A DNA stretch of 64,000 nucleotides, taken from Pseudomonas fluorescens. GTDB lineage: Bacteria > Pseudomonadota > Gammaproteobacteria > Pseudomonadales > Pseudomonadaceae. Positions within the stretch are counted from its first letter, which is position 1; every line of letters begins with the position of its first letter. Of this stretch, positions 56,063 through 63,184 are shown piece by piece. A model generated the notes under the pieces. That model made no database searches and had not been told where the DNA came from. It saw only the letters and a program-made list of their open reading frames with translations. A program made the position numbers and the translations under genes. The stretch is taken from assembly GCF_001708445.1 (NCBI RefSeq), contig NZ_CP015637.1:5767001-5831000 (forward strand), written 5' to 3'.

Positions 56063-56712
56063 CGCCACCGCTGGACCTGCAACGCGCCCTGAGCGAACTG
56101 ATCGGCGACGCGCACCTGGTGCCCTGCCCCCTGCCGGGCACCGAGCTGTCGTTGTGGCTGCTCGATGCCGACAATATGGACCGCGCCTTCAGCCCCGAAG
56201 AAACCCGGCGCATCCTGCATGAACCGCCCTACTGGAGTTTTTGCTGGGCCAGTGGCCTGGCACTGGCGCGGTACCTGGCAGCGAACCCGGAATGGGTGAA
56301 GGGCAAGCGCGTGCTGGATTTCGGCGCCGGCTCCGGTGTGGCCGGGATTGCGGCGGTCAAGGCGGGCGCGTTGGAAGTGGTTGCCTGCGACCTGGATCCG
56401 CTGGCGTTAGCGTCCTGCCGCGCGAATGCCGAACTCAATGGTGTGGAACTGAGCTACTCGGCGGACTTTTTCGCCGAAGCCGACCGCTTCGACCTGATCC
56501 TGGTGGCTGATGTGCTGTACGACCGCGCCAACCTGCCCTTGCTCGACCACTTCCTCAGCCGTGGCCGCGAAGCGCTGGTGGCGGATTCGCGAGTGCGGGA
56601 CTTCCAGCACCCGGCCTATCGGCGGCTGGAGATACTCGATGCGCTGACGCTGCCGGACTTGGCCGAGCCTTGGGAGTTTCGCAAGGTGAGCCTGTACCAT
56701 TCGCGAAGATAA
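56059..56712 (+). CDS. SAM-dependent methyltransferase (ETFbeta-KMT/PrmA-like)
   Basis: A 217-aa class I methyltransferase: motif I VLDFGAGSGVAGIAAVKAG, acidic strand 2 end CDLDPLAL, and LILVADVLYDRANLPLL after strand 4. The N-terminal EPPYWSFCWASGLALARYL is typical of the lysine-methyltransferase-16 group, which modifies proteins. Substrate unknown. Coupled to the YbaY-like gene. Confidence 0.9.
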   Translation: MTPPLDLQRALSELIGDAHLVPCPLPGTELSLWLLDADNMDRAFSPEETRRILHEPPYWSFCWASGLALARYLAANPEWVKGKRVLDFGAGSGVAGIAAVKAGALEVVACDLDPLALASCRANAELNGVELSYSADFFAEADRFDLILVADVLYDRANLPLLDHFLSRGREALVADSRVRDFQHPAYRRLEILDALTLPDLAEPWEFRKVSLYHSRR

Positions 56713-56817
56713 CCCCCAATCGTCAGGCCATTTCCGACTTTTTGAGTATGAGGCCTCTTTCGGCGAAGCCCTCCTGTGCAAGGGTATCGACTCACTTTTT
56801 GATGAGCACCCCAACTC

Positions 56818-56985
56818 TGTGGCGAGCGGGCTCGCCCTGATGCCGTTCTGTTAAGGCTTTTTTGTAGGAGCGAGCTTGCTCGCGAAAAACTTCAACGATA
56901 ACGCGTGTTTCCTGAATGAACGCGGTGCCTGTGAGTTTTTCGCGAGCAAGAACTAGGCGTCCCCCTCGCTCCTACAGAAGGCGAT
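56818..56985. repeat. Composite REP/BIME, complete version of the 38.5-kb segment
   Basis: The 388-base gap 56713-57100 holds no gene. It contains GTGGCGAGCGGGCTCGCC, a T-run, GTAGGAGCGAGCTTGCTCGCG, about 55 bases, and a right arm CGCGAGCAAG-AACTAGGCGTCCCC-CTCGCTCCTAC with an insertion like that of the 49.9-kb copy. Confidence 0.88.
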
Positions 56986-57100
56986 GTACGCTTAACTGAA
57001 CCGCATTGGGGCTTGCGCTTGATCATCAGCACCCTGCTCCTTCCGGTAGCCTTCACCAGCCCTTATAGTTGCGCCATTCCCGCTTTATTCGAGACGCCCC

Positions 57101-57973
57101 ATGAGTGAGCCCACGCCGTACATCTTCGACGTCACCACCGCCAACTTCGACCAGGCGGTGATCCAGAACTCCTTTGAAAAGCCCGTGCTGGTGGACTTCT
57201 GGGCCGAGTGGTGCGCGCCGTGCAAGGCGTTGATGCCGCTGCTGGCGCAGATTGCCGAGAGTTATCAGGGCGAGTTGCTGCTGGCCAAGGTCGATTGCGA
57301 GGCCGAGCAGGACATCGTCGCGCGTTTCGGTATTCGCAGCCTGCCGACGGTGGTGCTGTTCAAGGACGGCCAGCCGGTGGACGGGTTTGCCGGGGCACAG
57401 CCAGAGTCGGCAGTGCGGGCCATGTTGGAGCCCCATGTGCAGATGCCGCCGCCGGCTGCGGCGGACCCGCTGGAGCAGGCCCAGGCGTTGTTTGCCGAGG
57501 GCCGTATCAGCGACGCCGAAGCCGTATTGGTGACATTGCTGGGCGAGGACAATACCAACGCCGCCGCGCTGATTCTGTATGCCCGCTGCCTGGCCGAACG
57601 CGGTGAATTGGGCGAAGCCCAGACCGTGCTCGACGCCGTGAAGAGCGACGATCACAAGGCCGCCCTCGCCGGGGCCAAGGCGCAGATCACCTTCCTGCGC
57701 CAGGCCGGTGACCTGCCGGATGCCGCCGACCTGAAAAGCCGCCTGGCGCAAAACCCGCAGGACGATGAAGCGGCCTATCAGTTGACCATCCAGCAACTGG
57801 CACGCCAGCAGTACGATGCGGCGCTGGAAGGCTTGCTCAAGCTGTTCATCCGTAACCGCAGCTATGGCGAAGGCTTGCCGCACAAGACCTTGCTGCAGGT
57901 GTTCGAGTTACTGGGCAATGATCACCCGCTGGTGACCGTGTACCGTCGCAAGTTGTTCGCTGCGTTGTACTAG
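57101..57973 (+). CDS. cnoX: CnoX-type thioredoxin/TPR chaperone-redox protein
   Basis: A 290-aa protein: N-terminal thioredoxin domain with an intact CAPC site (residues 38-41, AEWCAPCKALMPLL) and a C-terminal TPR region (about 110-290, ALFAEGRISDAEAVLVTLLGEDNTNAAALILYARCL). E. coli CnoX (YbbN) has lost the CxxC redox pair, whereas this one keeps it, as in several Proteobacteria. CnoX guards proteins under hypochlorous-acid stress and hands them to GroEL/DnaK. Single gene between two REP elements. Confidence 0.93.
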   Translation: MSEPTPYIFDVTTANFDQAVIQNSFEKPVLVDFWAEWCAPCKALMPLLAQIAESYQGELLLAKVDCEAEQDIVARFGIRSLPTVVLFKDGQPVDGFAGAQPESAVRAMLEPHVQMPPPAAADPLEQAQALFAEGRISDAEAVLVTLLGEDNTNAAALILYARCLAERGELGEAQTVLDAVKSDDHKAALAGAKAQITFLRQAGDLPDAADLKSRLAQNPQDDEAAYQLTIQQLARQQYDAALEGLLKLFIRNRSYGEGLPHKTLLQVFELLGNDHPLVTVYRRKLFAALY

Positions 57974-57980
57974 TCGCTCT

Positions 57981-58080
57981 GTAGGAGCGAGCTTGCTCGC
58001 GAAAAACGCCAGGGCGCCGCGTTCATCCAGAATACCCGCGTTATCGTTAACGACTTTCGCGAGCAAGCTTGCGCCTACAA
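57981..58080. repeat. REP/BIME pair between cnoX and a hypothetical gene
   Basis: GTAGGAGCGAGCTTGCTCGCG and CGCGAGCAAGCTTGCGCCTAC, with a TTATCGTTAACGA core. Its right end carries the stop codon of the minus-strand gene at 58075-58425. Confidence 0.9.
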
Positions 58081-58425
58081 GGGCTCAATCCAGGTATAGA
58101 GCGGCGTATCCCCGCCGCTGCTCACCTTGACCTTGGCGCTATGGCGCAGGCGCACCAGCAGACGCTTGCCCGCCGAGGCATCCCCCGCCAAACCTTCCAA
58201 CTGGTCGAGCAGCTCCAGGCCATTGAGCTGCCCGGCATGACGCAAGAGGTCCTGGGCGTGTTGCCACAGGTCATCATTGTGCTTGACCGGAGCAACCGGT
58301 GCGGCCGCCGCGCTGTTCACTGGCGTCGCCTGTAGCTGCGCGCCGAGTCGCGCCCAATCGCCATCATCCAGCTCCAGGGTCAAATCCACCGGCAGGTCGC
58401 CGACGGTTCCACGAATTCGCAACAT
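58075..58425 (-). CDS. Hypothetical protein, 116 aa
   Basis: A soluble acidic protein (MLRIRGTVGDLPVDLTLELDDGDWARLG, an Ala/Pro linker, then DDLWQHAQDLLRHAGQLNGLELLDQLEGLAG and a basic end). No named family. The last Leu codon and the TAG stop lie in a REP arm. P. aeruginosa has a small gene in the same place between cnoX and the zinc cluster. Confidence 0.75.
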   Translation of the reverse strand: MLRIRGTVGDLPVDLTLELDDGDWARLGAQLQATPVNSAAAAPVAPVKHNDDLWQHAQDLLRHAGQLNGLELLDQLEGLAGDASAGKRLLVRLRHSAKVKVSSGGDTPLYTWIEPL

Positions 58426-58510
58426 CGTCCTTACTCCTGCACTTTTCTGACGAGCATGCTCCCATGCGGCTTGCGCAACGCCAAGCGGACGGTCAAACTC
58501 TGCCGACTAT

Positions 58511-58530
58511 TGTTATAAGATCACATAACA
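58511..58530. promoter_or_regulatory. Zur box upstream of the zinc cluster
   Basis: TGTTATAAGATCACATAACA is an imperfect palindrome. Its first 15 bases differ at only one position from the zinc-operator core I recall for E. coli znu (TGTTATAATATCACA). It lies 27 bases before the first gene's ATG, so Zur would block transcription when zinc is sufficient. Confidence 0.82.
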
Positions 58531-58556
58531 AAACTTTCATGTTCTGGAGCCTTGCC

Positions 58557-59156
58557 ATGCGCCGTCTGATGCTTGCTTTGCCGTTCGCCTTGTTGCCACT
58601 GGCCGTCGCTCACGCCGCGGATGAACACGACCACGATCATGAGCACGGCAGCCTGGGTGCTCATGAACACGGGGTTGGCCGCCTCAACGCAGTCCTCGAC
58701 GGCCAGGCCCTGGAGCTTGAACTGGACAGCCCGGCGATGAACCTGGTGGGCTTCGAACATGCGGCAACCAGCGCCGCCGACAAAGCCAAGGTCGCCGCCG
58801 CGCGCAAACAGCTGGAAAACCCGCTGGCCCTGTTCAACCTGCCCAAGGCCGCTGGCTGCGTGATCAGCACCCAGGAACTGAACAGCCCGCTGTTCGGCGA
58901 CAAGCCGGAAGCGGACCATGATGATGACGATGATCACGACGCCAAAGACGGCGCCCATGAGCATCATCACGACCACAGCGAAATCCACGCCCACTACCAG
59001 TTCACCTGCGCCACGCCGACCGCCCTGAGCAATCTCGACCTGACGCAAGTGTTCAAGACCTTCCCCGCCACCCAAAAAATCCAGGTACAACTGATCGGCC
59101 CAAGCGGCCAGCAAGGTGTTGAAGCGACGCCGCAGGCAGCTACCCTGAAGTTCTGA
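58557..59156 (+). CDS. ZrgA-like His-rich periplasmic zinc-uptake protein (DUF2796)
   Basis: A 199-aa protein: signal peptide (1-21), an N-terminal His/Asp cluster (DEHDHDHEHGSLGAHEHGVG), the DUF2796 core (LNAVLDGQALELELDSPAMNLVGFEHA) and a second long His/Asp-rich loop (about 120-143). These clusters probably bind zinc. It opens a four-gene unit (this gene, ABC ATPase, permease, DUF3299) behind a Zur box; P. aeruginosa PA4063-PA4066 has the same order and responds to zinc shortage. Confidence 0.9.
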   Translation: MRRLMLALPFALLPLAVAHAADEHDHDHEHGSLGAHEHGVGRLNAVLDGQALELELDSPAMNLVGFEHAATSAADKAKVAAARKQLENPLALFNLPKAAGCVISTQELNSPLFGDKPEADHDDDDDHDAKDGAHEHHHDHSEIHAHYQFTCATPTALSNLDLTQVFKTFPATQKIQVQLIGPSGQQGVEATPQAATLKF

Positions 59157-59226
59157 TTGGAATGCGCCCCCACAGGCGATCGGCGCCATTTTTCGTAACC
59201 TCGTTAGCAGGCGATACTGATTTCCC

Positions 59227-59937
59227 ATGACTCAAGCGCTCATCGAACTGTCCGACCTGGGCTTCAACTGGCCCGGTCACCCCCAGTTGCTGGACATCCC
59301 CGCGTTCCGCCTGGAAGCGGGTGAAACCCTGTTCCTCAAGGGCCCAAGCGGCAGTGGCAAGACCACCCTGCTCGGCCTGCTGGGCGGTGTGCAGAAGCCC
59401 AGCCGAGGCAGCATCCGCCTGCTCGGGCAGGAGCTGACCGACCTTTCGGCCGGTGCCCGTGATCGCTTTCGCGTCGACCACACTGGCTATATCTTCCAGC
59501 AGTTCAACCTGCTGCCGTTCCTGTCGGTGCGCGAGAACGTCGAGCTGCCGTGCCACTTTTCCAAGCTGCGCGCGCAACGTGCGATCCAGCGTCACGGCAG
59601 CATCGACCAGGCCGCCGCGACCTTGCTGGCGCACCTGGGCCTGAAAGACCTCGACCTGCTGGAACGCCGCGCCGATTCGTTGTCCATCGGCCAGCAACAA
59701 CGAGTCGCCGCCGCCCGCGCACTGATCGGCCAACCAGAACTGGTGATCGCCGACGAGCCCACCTCGGCCCTCGACTACGACGCCCGCGAAGCCTTCATCC
59801 AGCTGTTGTTCGCCGAATGCCGCGAAGCCGGTTCCAGCCTGTTGTTTGTCAGCCATGACCAGAGCCTGGCGCCGTTGTTCGATCGCAACCTGTCGCTGGC
59901 CGAACTCAATCGCGCCGCCACGCCCGCAGAGGTTTGA
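59227..59937 (+). CDS. ABC transporter ATP-binding protein (LolD/MacB-like)
   Basis: A 236-aa ATPase: Walker A GPSGSGKTT, Q-loop QQFNLLPFLSV, signature LSIGQQQRVAAARAL, Walker B LVIADEPTSALD and the H-loop VSHD. The class is that of LolD/MacB/FtsE exporters rather than ZnuC importers. It is followed one base later by the permease gene. The role in zinc response is inferred from context only. Confidence 0.93.
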   Translation: MTQALIELSDLGFNWPGHPQLLDIPAFRLEAGETLFLKGPSGSGKTTLLGLLGGVQKPSRGSIRLLGQELTDLSAGARDRFRVDHTGYIFQQFNLLPFLSVRENVELPCHFSKLRAQRAIQRHGSIDQAAATLLAHLGLKDLDLLERRADSLSIGQQQRVAAARALIGQPELVIADEPTSALDYDAREAFIQLLFAECREAGSSLLFVSHDQSLAPLFDRNLSLAELNRAATPAEV

Positions 59938-59938
59938 G

Positions 59939-61204
59939 ATGTATTTGTTTCGTCTAGCCATGGCCAGCCTGGCTAACCGTCGCTTTACCGCGATCCTCAC
60001 CGCCTTCGCCATCGCCCTGTCGGTGTGCCTGCTGCTGGCGGTGGAGCGCGTGCGCGTTGAGGCGCGCAACAGTTTCGCCAGCACCATCAGCGGCACCGAC
60101 CTGATCGTCGGCGCGCGCTCCGGTTCGGTCAACCTGCTGCTGTATTCGGTGTTCCGCATCGGTAACGCCACCAATAACATCCGCTGGGACAGCTACGAAC
60201 ACTTCGCCGCCAACCCCCAGGTGAAATGGGCGATCCCGATTTCCCTCGGCGACTCCCACCGCGGCTACCGCGTGATGGGCACCAACGAATCGTACTTCGA
60301 GCACTATCAGTACGGGCGCAAGCAAAACCTCGAACTGGCCAGCGGCCGTGCCTTCGCCACCGACCCGTTCGAAGTGGTGCTAGGTGCCGAAGTGGCCGAT
60401 GCACTGCACTACAAGCTGGGCGACAAACTGGTGCTGGCCCATGGCGTGGCAGCGGTCAGCCTGGTCAAGCACGACGACAAACCGTTCACCGTGGTCGGTA
60501 TTCTCAAGCGCACCGGCACGCCGGTGGACCGCACGCTGCATATCAGCCTCGGCGGCATGGAGGCGATCCATATCGACTGGCACAACGGTGTGCCGGCCCA
60601 GGGCAAAGGCCGCATCAGCGCCGACCAGGCACGCAACATGGACCTGACCCCGCAAGCCATCACCGCCTTTATGCTTGGCCTGAACAACAAGATTTCCACC
60701 TTTGCGCTGCAACGGGAGATCAATGAATTCCGTGGCGAGCCGATGCTGGCGATCCTGCCCGGCGTGGCGCTGCAAGAGCTATGGAGCATGATGGGCACCG
60801 CTGAAAAGGCGCTGTTCGTGATCTCGCTGTTCGTGGTGCTGACCGGTTTGATCGGCATGCTCACAGCGATCCTCACCAGCCTCAACGAACGTCGGCGCGA
60901 AATGGCGATCCTGCGTTCGGTGGGCGCGCGGCCCTGGCACATTGCGACGCTGCTGATCTTCGAAGCCTTCGCCCTGGCGCTGTCCGGTGTGATCGCCGGC
61001 GTGGGTTTGCTGTATGTATGCATCGCCGCGTCGCGCGGATATCTACAGGCCAATTACGGCCTGGACCTGCCGATGTCCTGGCCGAGCGAATATGAGTGGA
61101 CGTTACTGGCCGGTATCCTTGCAGCGGCACTGTTGATGGGCAGCGTGCCCGCCTGGCGTGCCTATCGACAATCTTTGGCCGACGGCCTGTCCATACGTTT
61201 ATGA
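59939..61204 (+). CDS. MacB/FtsX-type ABC permease
   Basis: A 421-aa permease with one N-terminal helix (about 15-37), a large periplasmic domain (about 40-275) and three C-terminal helices (about 285-310, 340-365, 385-405): the FtsX/MacB layout. The conserved GLIGMLTAILTSLNERRREMAILRSVGARPWHIATLL is the family hallmark. Such systems work mechanically across the periplasm and seldom import ions. Confidence 0.93.
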   Translation: MYLFRLAMASLANRRFTAILTAFAIALSVCLLLAVERVRVEARNSFASTISGTDLIVGARSGSVNLLLYSVFRIGNATNNIRWDSYEHFAANPQVKWAIPISLGDSHRGYRVMGTNESYFEHYQYGRKQNLELASGRAFATDPFEVVLGAEVADALHYKLGDKLVLAHGVAAVSLVKHDDKPFTVVGILKRTGTPVDRTLHISLGGMEAIHIDWHNGVPAQGKGRISADQARNMDLTPQAITAFMLGLNNKISTFALQREINEFRGEPMLAILPGVALQELWSMMGTAEKALFVISLFVVLTGLIGMLTAILTSLNERRREMAILRSVGARPWHIATLLIFEAFALALSGVIAGVGLLYVCIAASRGYLQANYGLDLPMSWPSEYEWTLLAGILAAALLMGSVPAWRAYRQSLADGLSIRL

Positions 61205-61215
61205 GGAAGGCTTCG

Positions 61216-61737
61216 ATGCGTCGTGCTCTGTTTGCGTTGTTGCTGCTGGTGGCTGTGCCCGCCTGGGCGGAGGATCAGCCCAGGGATCTATCCTGGCAGG
61301 AGATGATCCCGCCGGACGCGCCGCCGGAAATCCCCAACATGAAACCGCTGCACGACCTGTCGAACATGGCCGATGCCTTGTCCGTCGAAGCGGCGCCTGC
61401 GGCCAAGCAGGACTTGCCCAATGCGCCGGTGGTGCAAAGCCTCGACGGCCAGCATATTCGCCTGCCGGGTTACATCGTGCCGTTGGAAGTCAGCGAGGAA
61501 GGCCGTACCACCGAGTTCTTGCTGGTGCCGTATTTCGGTGCGTGCATCCACGTGCCGCCGCCGCCGTCGAACCAGATCGTGCACGTGAAAAGTGAGGTTG
61601 GGGTGAAGCTCGATGAGCTGTACCAGCCGTACTGGATCGAAGGGGCGATGCAGGTCAAGCCGTCGTCCAGTGAGCTGGCGGACGCCGGCTACCAGATGGA
61701 TGCCGAGAAGATTTACCTCTACGAACTGCCGGAATAA
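61216..61737 (+). CDS. DUF3299 periplasmic protein
   Basis: A 173-aa exported protein: signal peptide (MRRALFALLLLVAVPAWA), then the DUF3299 core with IRLPGYIVPLEVSEEGRTTEFLLVPYFGACIHVPPPPSNQIVHV. The invariant Cys/His pair (GACIHVPPPPSNQ) looks like a metal site. ATG 61216 has GAGGAAGG upstream, so it beats the ATG at 61201 that overlaps the permease stop. Last gene of the zinc unit. Confidence 0.9.
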   Translation: MRRALFALLLLVAVPAWAEDQPRDLSWQEMIPPDAPPEIPNMKPLHDLSNMADALSVEAAPAAKQDLPNAPVVQSLDGQHIRLPGYIVPLEVSEEGRTTEFLLVPYFGACIHVPPPPSNQIVHVKSEVGVKLDELYQPYWIEGAMQVKPSSSELADAGYQMDAEKIYLYELPE

Positions 61738-61754
61738 CGCTTATCACCCTTTCA

Positions 61755-61768
61755 TTGAGCTGAGTCAA
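61755..61768. promoter_or_regulatory. Anr/FNR-type box before oprG
   Basis: TTGAGCTGAGTCAA matches TTGAT-N4-ATCAA at 8 of 10 fixed positions. It lies 64 bases before the oprG ATG. P. aeruginosa oprG is known to rise under low oxygen and with iron. Confidence 0.6.
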
Positions 61769-61831
61769 AAGTCCGAACGGAACGATCTTTACCATTGGAC
61801 GTACAACTTTTAAACGTCCCTTGGAGCTCCC

Positions 61832-62533
61832 ATGAACAACAAGTCTCTGCTCGGCGCGTCCCTCTTCGCGCTCGCTCTCGCTGCCCCCGTAGCCCACGCT
61901 CACGAAGCGGGCGACATTCTGGTTCGCGCTGGTGCAATTACCGTGAACCCGAAGGCCGACAGCGGCAGTGTCAAGGTAGACCAGGGCCCGCTGGCCGGTA
62001 CCAACCTGGGCGGCAAGGCGACCATGGACAGCGACACGCAACTGGGTCTGAACTTCGCCTATATGTTCACCAGCCACTGGGGTATCGAACTGCTGGCGGC
62101 TACCCCGTTCGAGCATGATGTGAAGCTCAAGAACACGGCTCTCAGCGCCGCCAACGGCAAACTCGGCACCCTGAAACACCTGCCGCCAACCCTGAGCGTT
62201 GTGTACTACCCGCTGGACAGCAAGTCGGCGTTCCAACCGTATGTGGGTGCCGGTATCAACTACACCTGGATCTATGACGAACACGTCAGCAGCGGCGCCC
62301 AACAAGCTGGCTTCAGCAACTTCAAGGCCGATAACTCCTGGGGCTGGGCCGCGCAAATTGGTGCCGACTACATGATCAACGATAAGTGGATGATCAACGG
62401 CCAGGTGCGCTACATCGACATCAGCACCACCGCCACCGTTGAAAACAACGGAGTGGCCCCAGGCACTCGCGCCAAGGTTGATGTCGATGTCGACCCATTG
62501 GTCTACATGGTCGGTATCGGCTACAAGTTCTAA
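61832..62533 (+). CDS. oprG: OmpW-family outer-membrane protein OprG
   Basis: A 233-aa protein: signal peptide (1-23, cleavage after AHA), eight beta strands of the OmpW barrel (GDILVRAGAITVNPK, GLNFAYMFTSHWGIELLAATPFEHDV, VVYYPLDSKSAFQPYVGAGINYTW) and terminal Phe (YMVGIGYKF). OprG is thought to pass small hydrophobic compounds or amino acids. GGAG precedes the ATG. Downstream is a REP hit by an IS. Confidence 0.94.
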   Translation: MNNKSLLGASLFALALAAPVAHAHEAGDILVRAGAITVNPKADSGSVKVDQGPLAGTNLGGKATMDSDTQLGLNFAYMFTSHWGIELLAATPFEHDVKLKNTALSAANGKLGTLKHLPPTLSVVYYPLDSKSAFQPYVGAGINYTWIYDEHVSSGAQQAGFSNFKADNSWGWAAQIGADYMINDKWMINGQVRYIDISTTATVENNGVAPGTRAKVDVDVDPLVYMVGIGYKF

Positions 62534-62560
62534 GCGAAGTCGAACAAACGCCACACAACC

Positions 62561-62594
62561 AATGTGGGAGGGGGCCTGCTCCCGATAGCGGTGG
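62561..62594. repeat. REP left half interrupted by an IS3 element
   Basis: AATGTGGGAGGGGGCCTGCTCCCGATAGCGGTG is the left REP arm and start of the loop; then the IS begins. The right REP arm is not in the window. Confidence 0.75.
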
Positions 62595-62603
62595 TGAAGT
62601 GCG

Positions 62604-62637
62604 CCCCAGAAGTTGGACACCCATCCAATTTCTGGGG
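62604..62637 (+). terminator. Hairpin at the IS left end, terminator-like
   Basis: CCCCAGAAGTTGG, loop ACACCCAT, CCAATTTCTGGGG then CGTTTT. The 13-bp stem has only one G-T pair. It overlaps the terminal repeat and ends 8 bases before orfA; it could stop incoming transcription or hide the orfA start. Confidence 0.65.
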
Positions 62638-62644
62638 CGTTTTC

Positions 62645-63184
62645 ATGAGCAAGTACACCACGCAGTTCAAGCTATCTGCCATCACCGCTTTCCTTGAGCG
62701 AGGCCGAGGGTTTCGCCGGGTCGCCGCTCAATTTCAAATGGACCCCACCTTGCTTCGTCGTTGGGTCGAGGCTTATCGATTACACGGTGAGGCCAGCTTG
62801 AGCAGTACCGGCCAGCGTTACAGTGCCTTGTTCAAGTTCTCTGTTCTACGGTGCATGTGGGATGACTCCCTTTCCTTGCGCCGCGCAGCGGCGCTTTTCA
62901 ACTTGGGGGATTCCACTCAGGTGGGCAGATGGCAACAGCAGTATTACAGTGGCGGTATTGAAGCCCTGGAGTCAGGGAAAAGAGGACTGAGCACCGCTAT
63001 GCCTAAACCACCTGCTAAACCACGCAAAACCGCTGCCCCACTCACCAGCCCTGAGCCTGAGCACAAGACGTTACTTGATGAGCTCCAATACCTACGGATG
63101 GAGAACGCTTATCTAAAAAAGCTTGGGGAGTTAGGCGAGGCGGTGATGAGGCGGGAGAAAGAACAGAAGAAAAAGCCCGATTAG
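62645..63184 (+). CDS. IS3-family transposase OrfA
   Basis: A 179-aa DNA-binding part: two HTH units (FKLSAITAFLERGRGFRRVAAQFQMDPTLLRRWVEAYRLHG and LFKFSVLRCMWDDSLSLRRAAALFNLGDSTQVGRWQQQYY) and a leucine-zipper-like end (LLDELQYLRMENAYLKKLGELGEA). The AAAAAG run at 63170-63175 is the likely -1 slippage site that fuses it to OrfB. Confidence 0.92.
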   Translation: MSKYTTQFKLSAITAFLERGRGFRRVAAQFQMDPTLLRRWVEAYRLHGEASLSSTGQRYSALFKFSVLRCMWDDSLSLRRAAALFNLGDSTQVGRWQQQYYSGGIEALESGKRGLSTAMPKPPAKPRKTAAPLTSPEPEHKTLLDELQYLRMENAYLKKLGELGEAVMRREKEQKKKPD

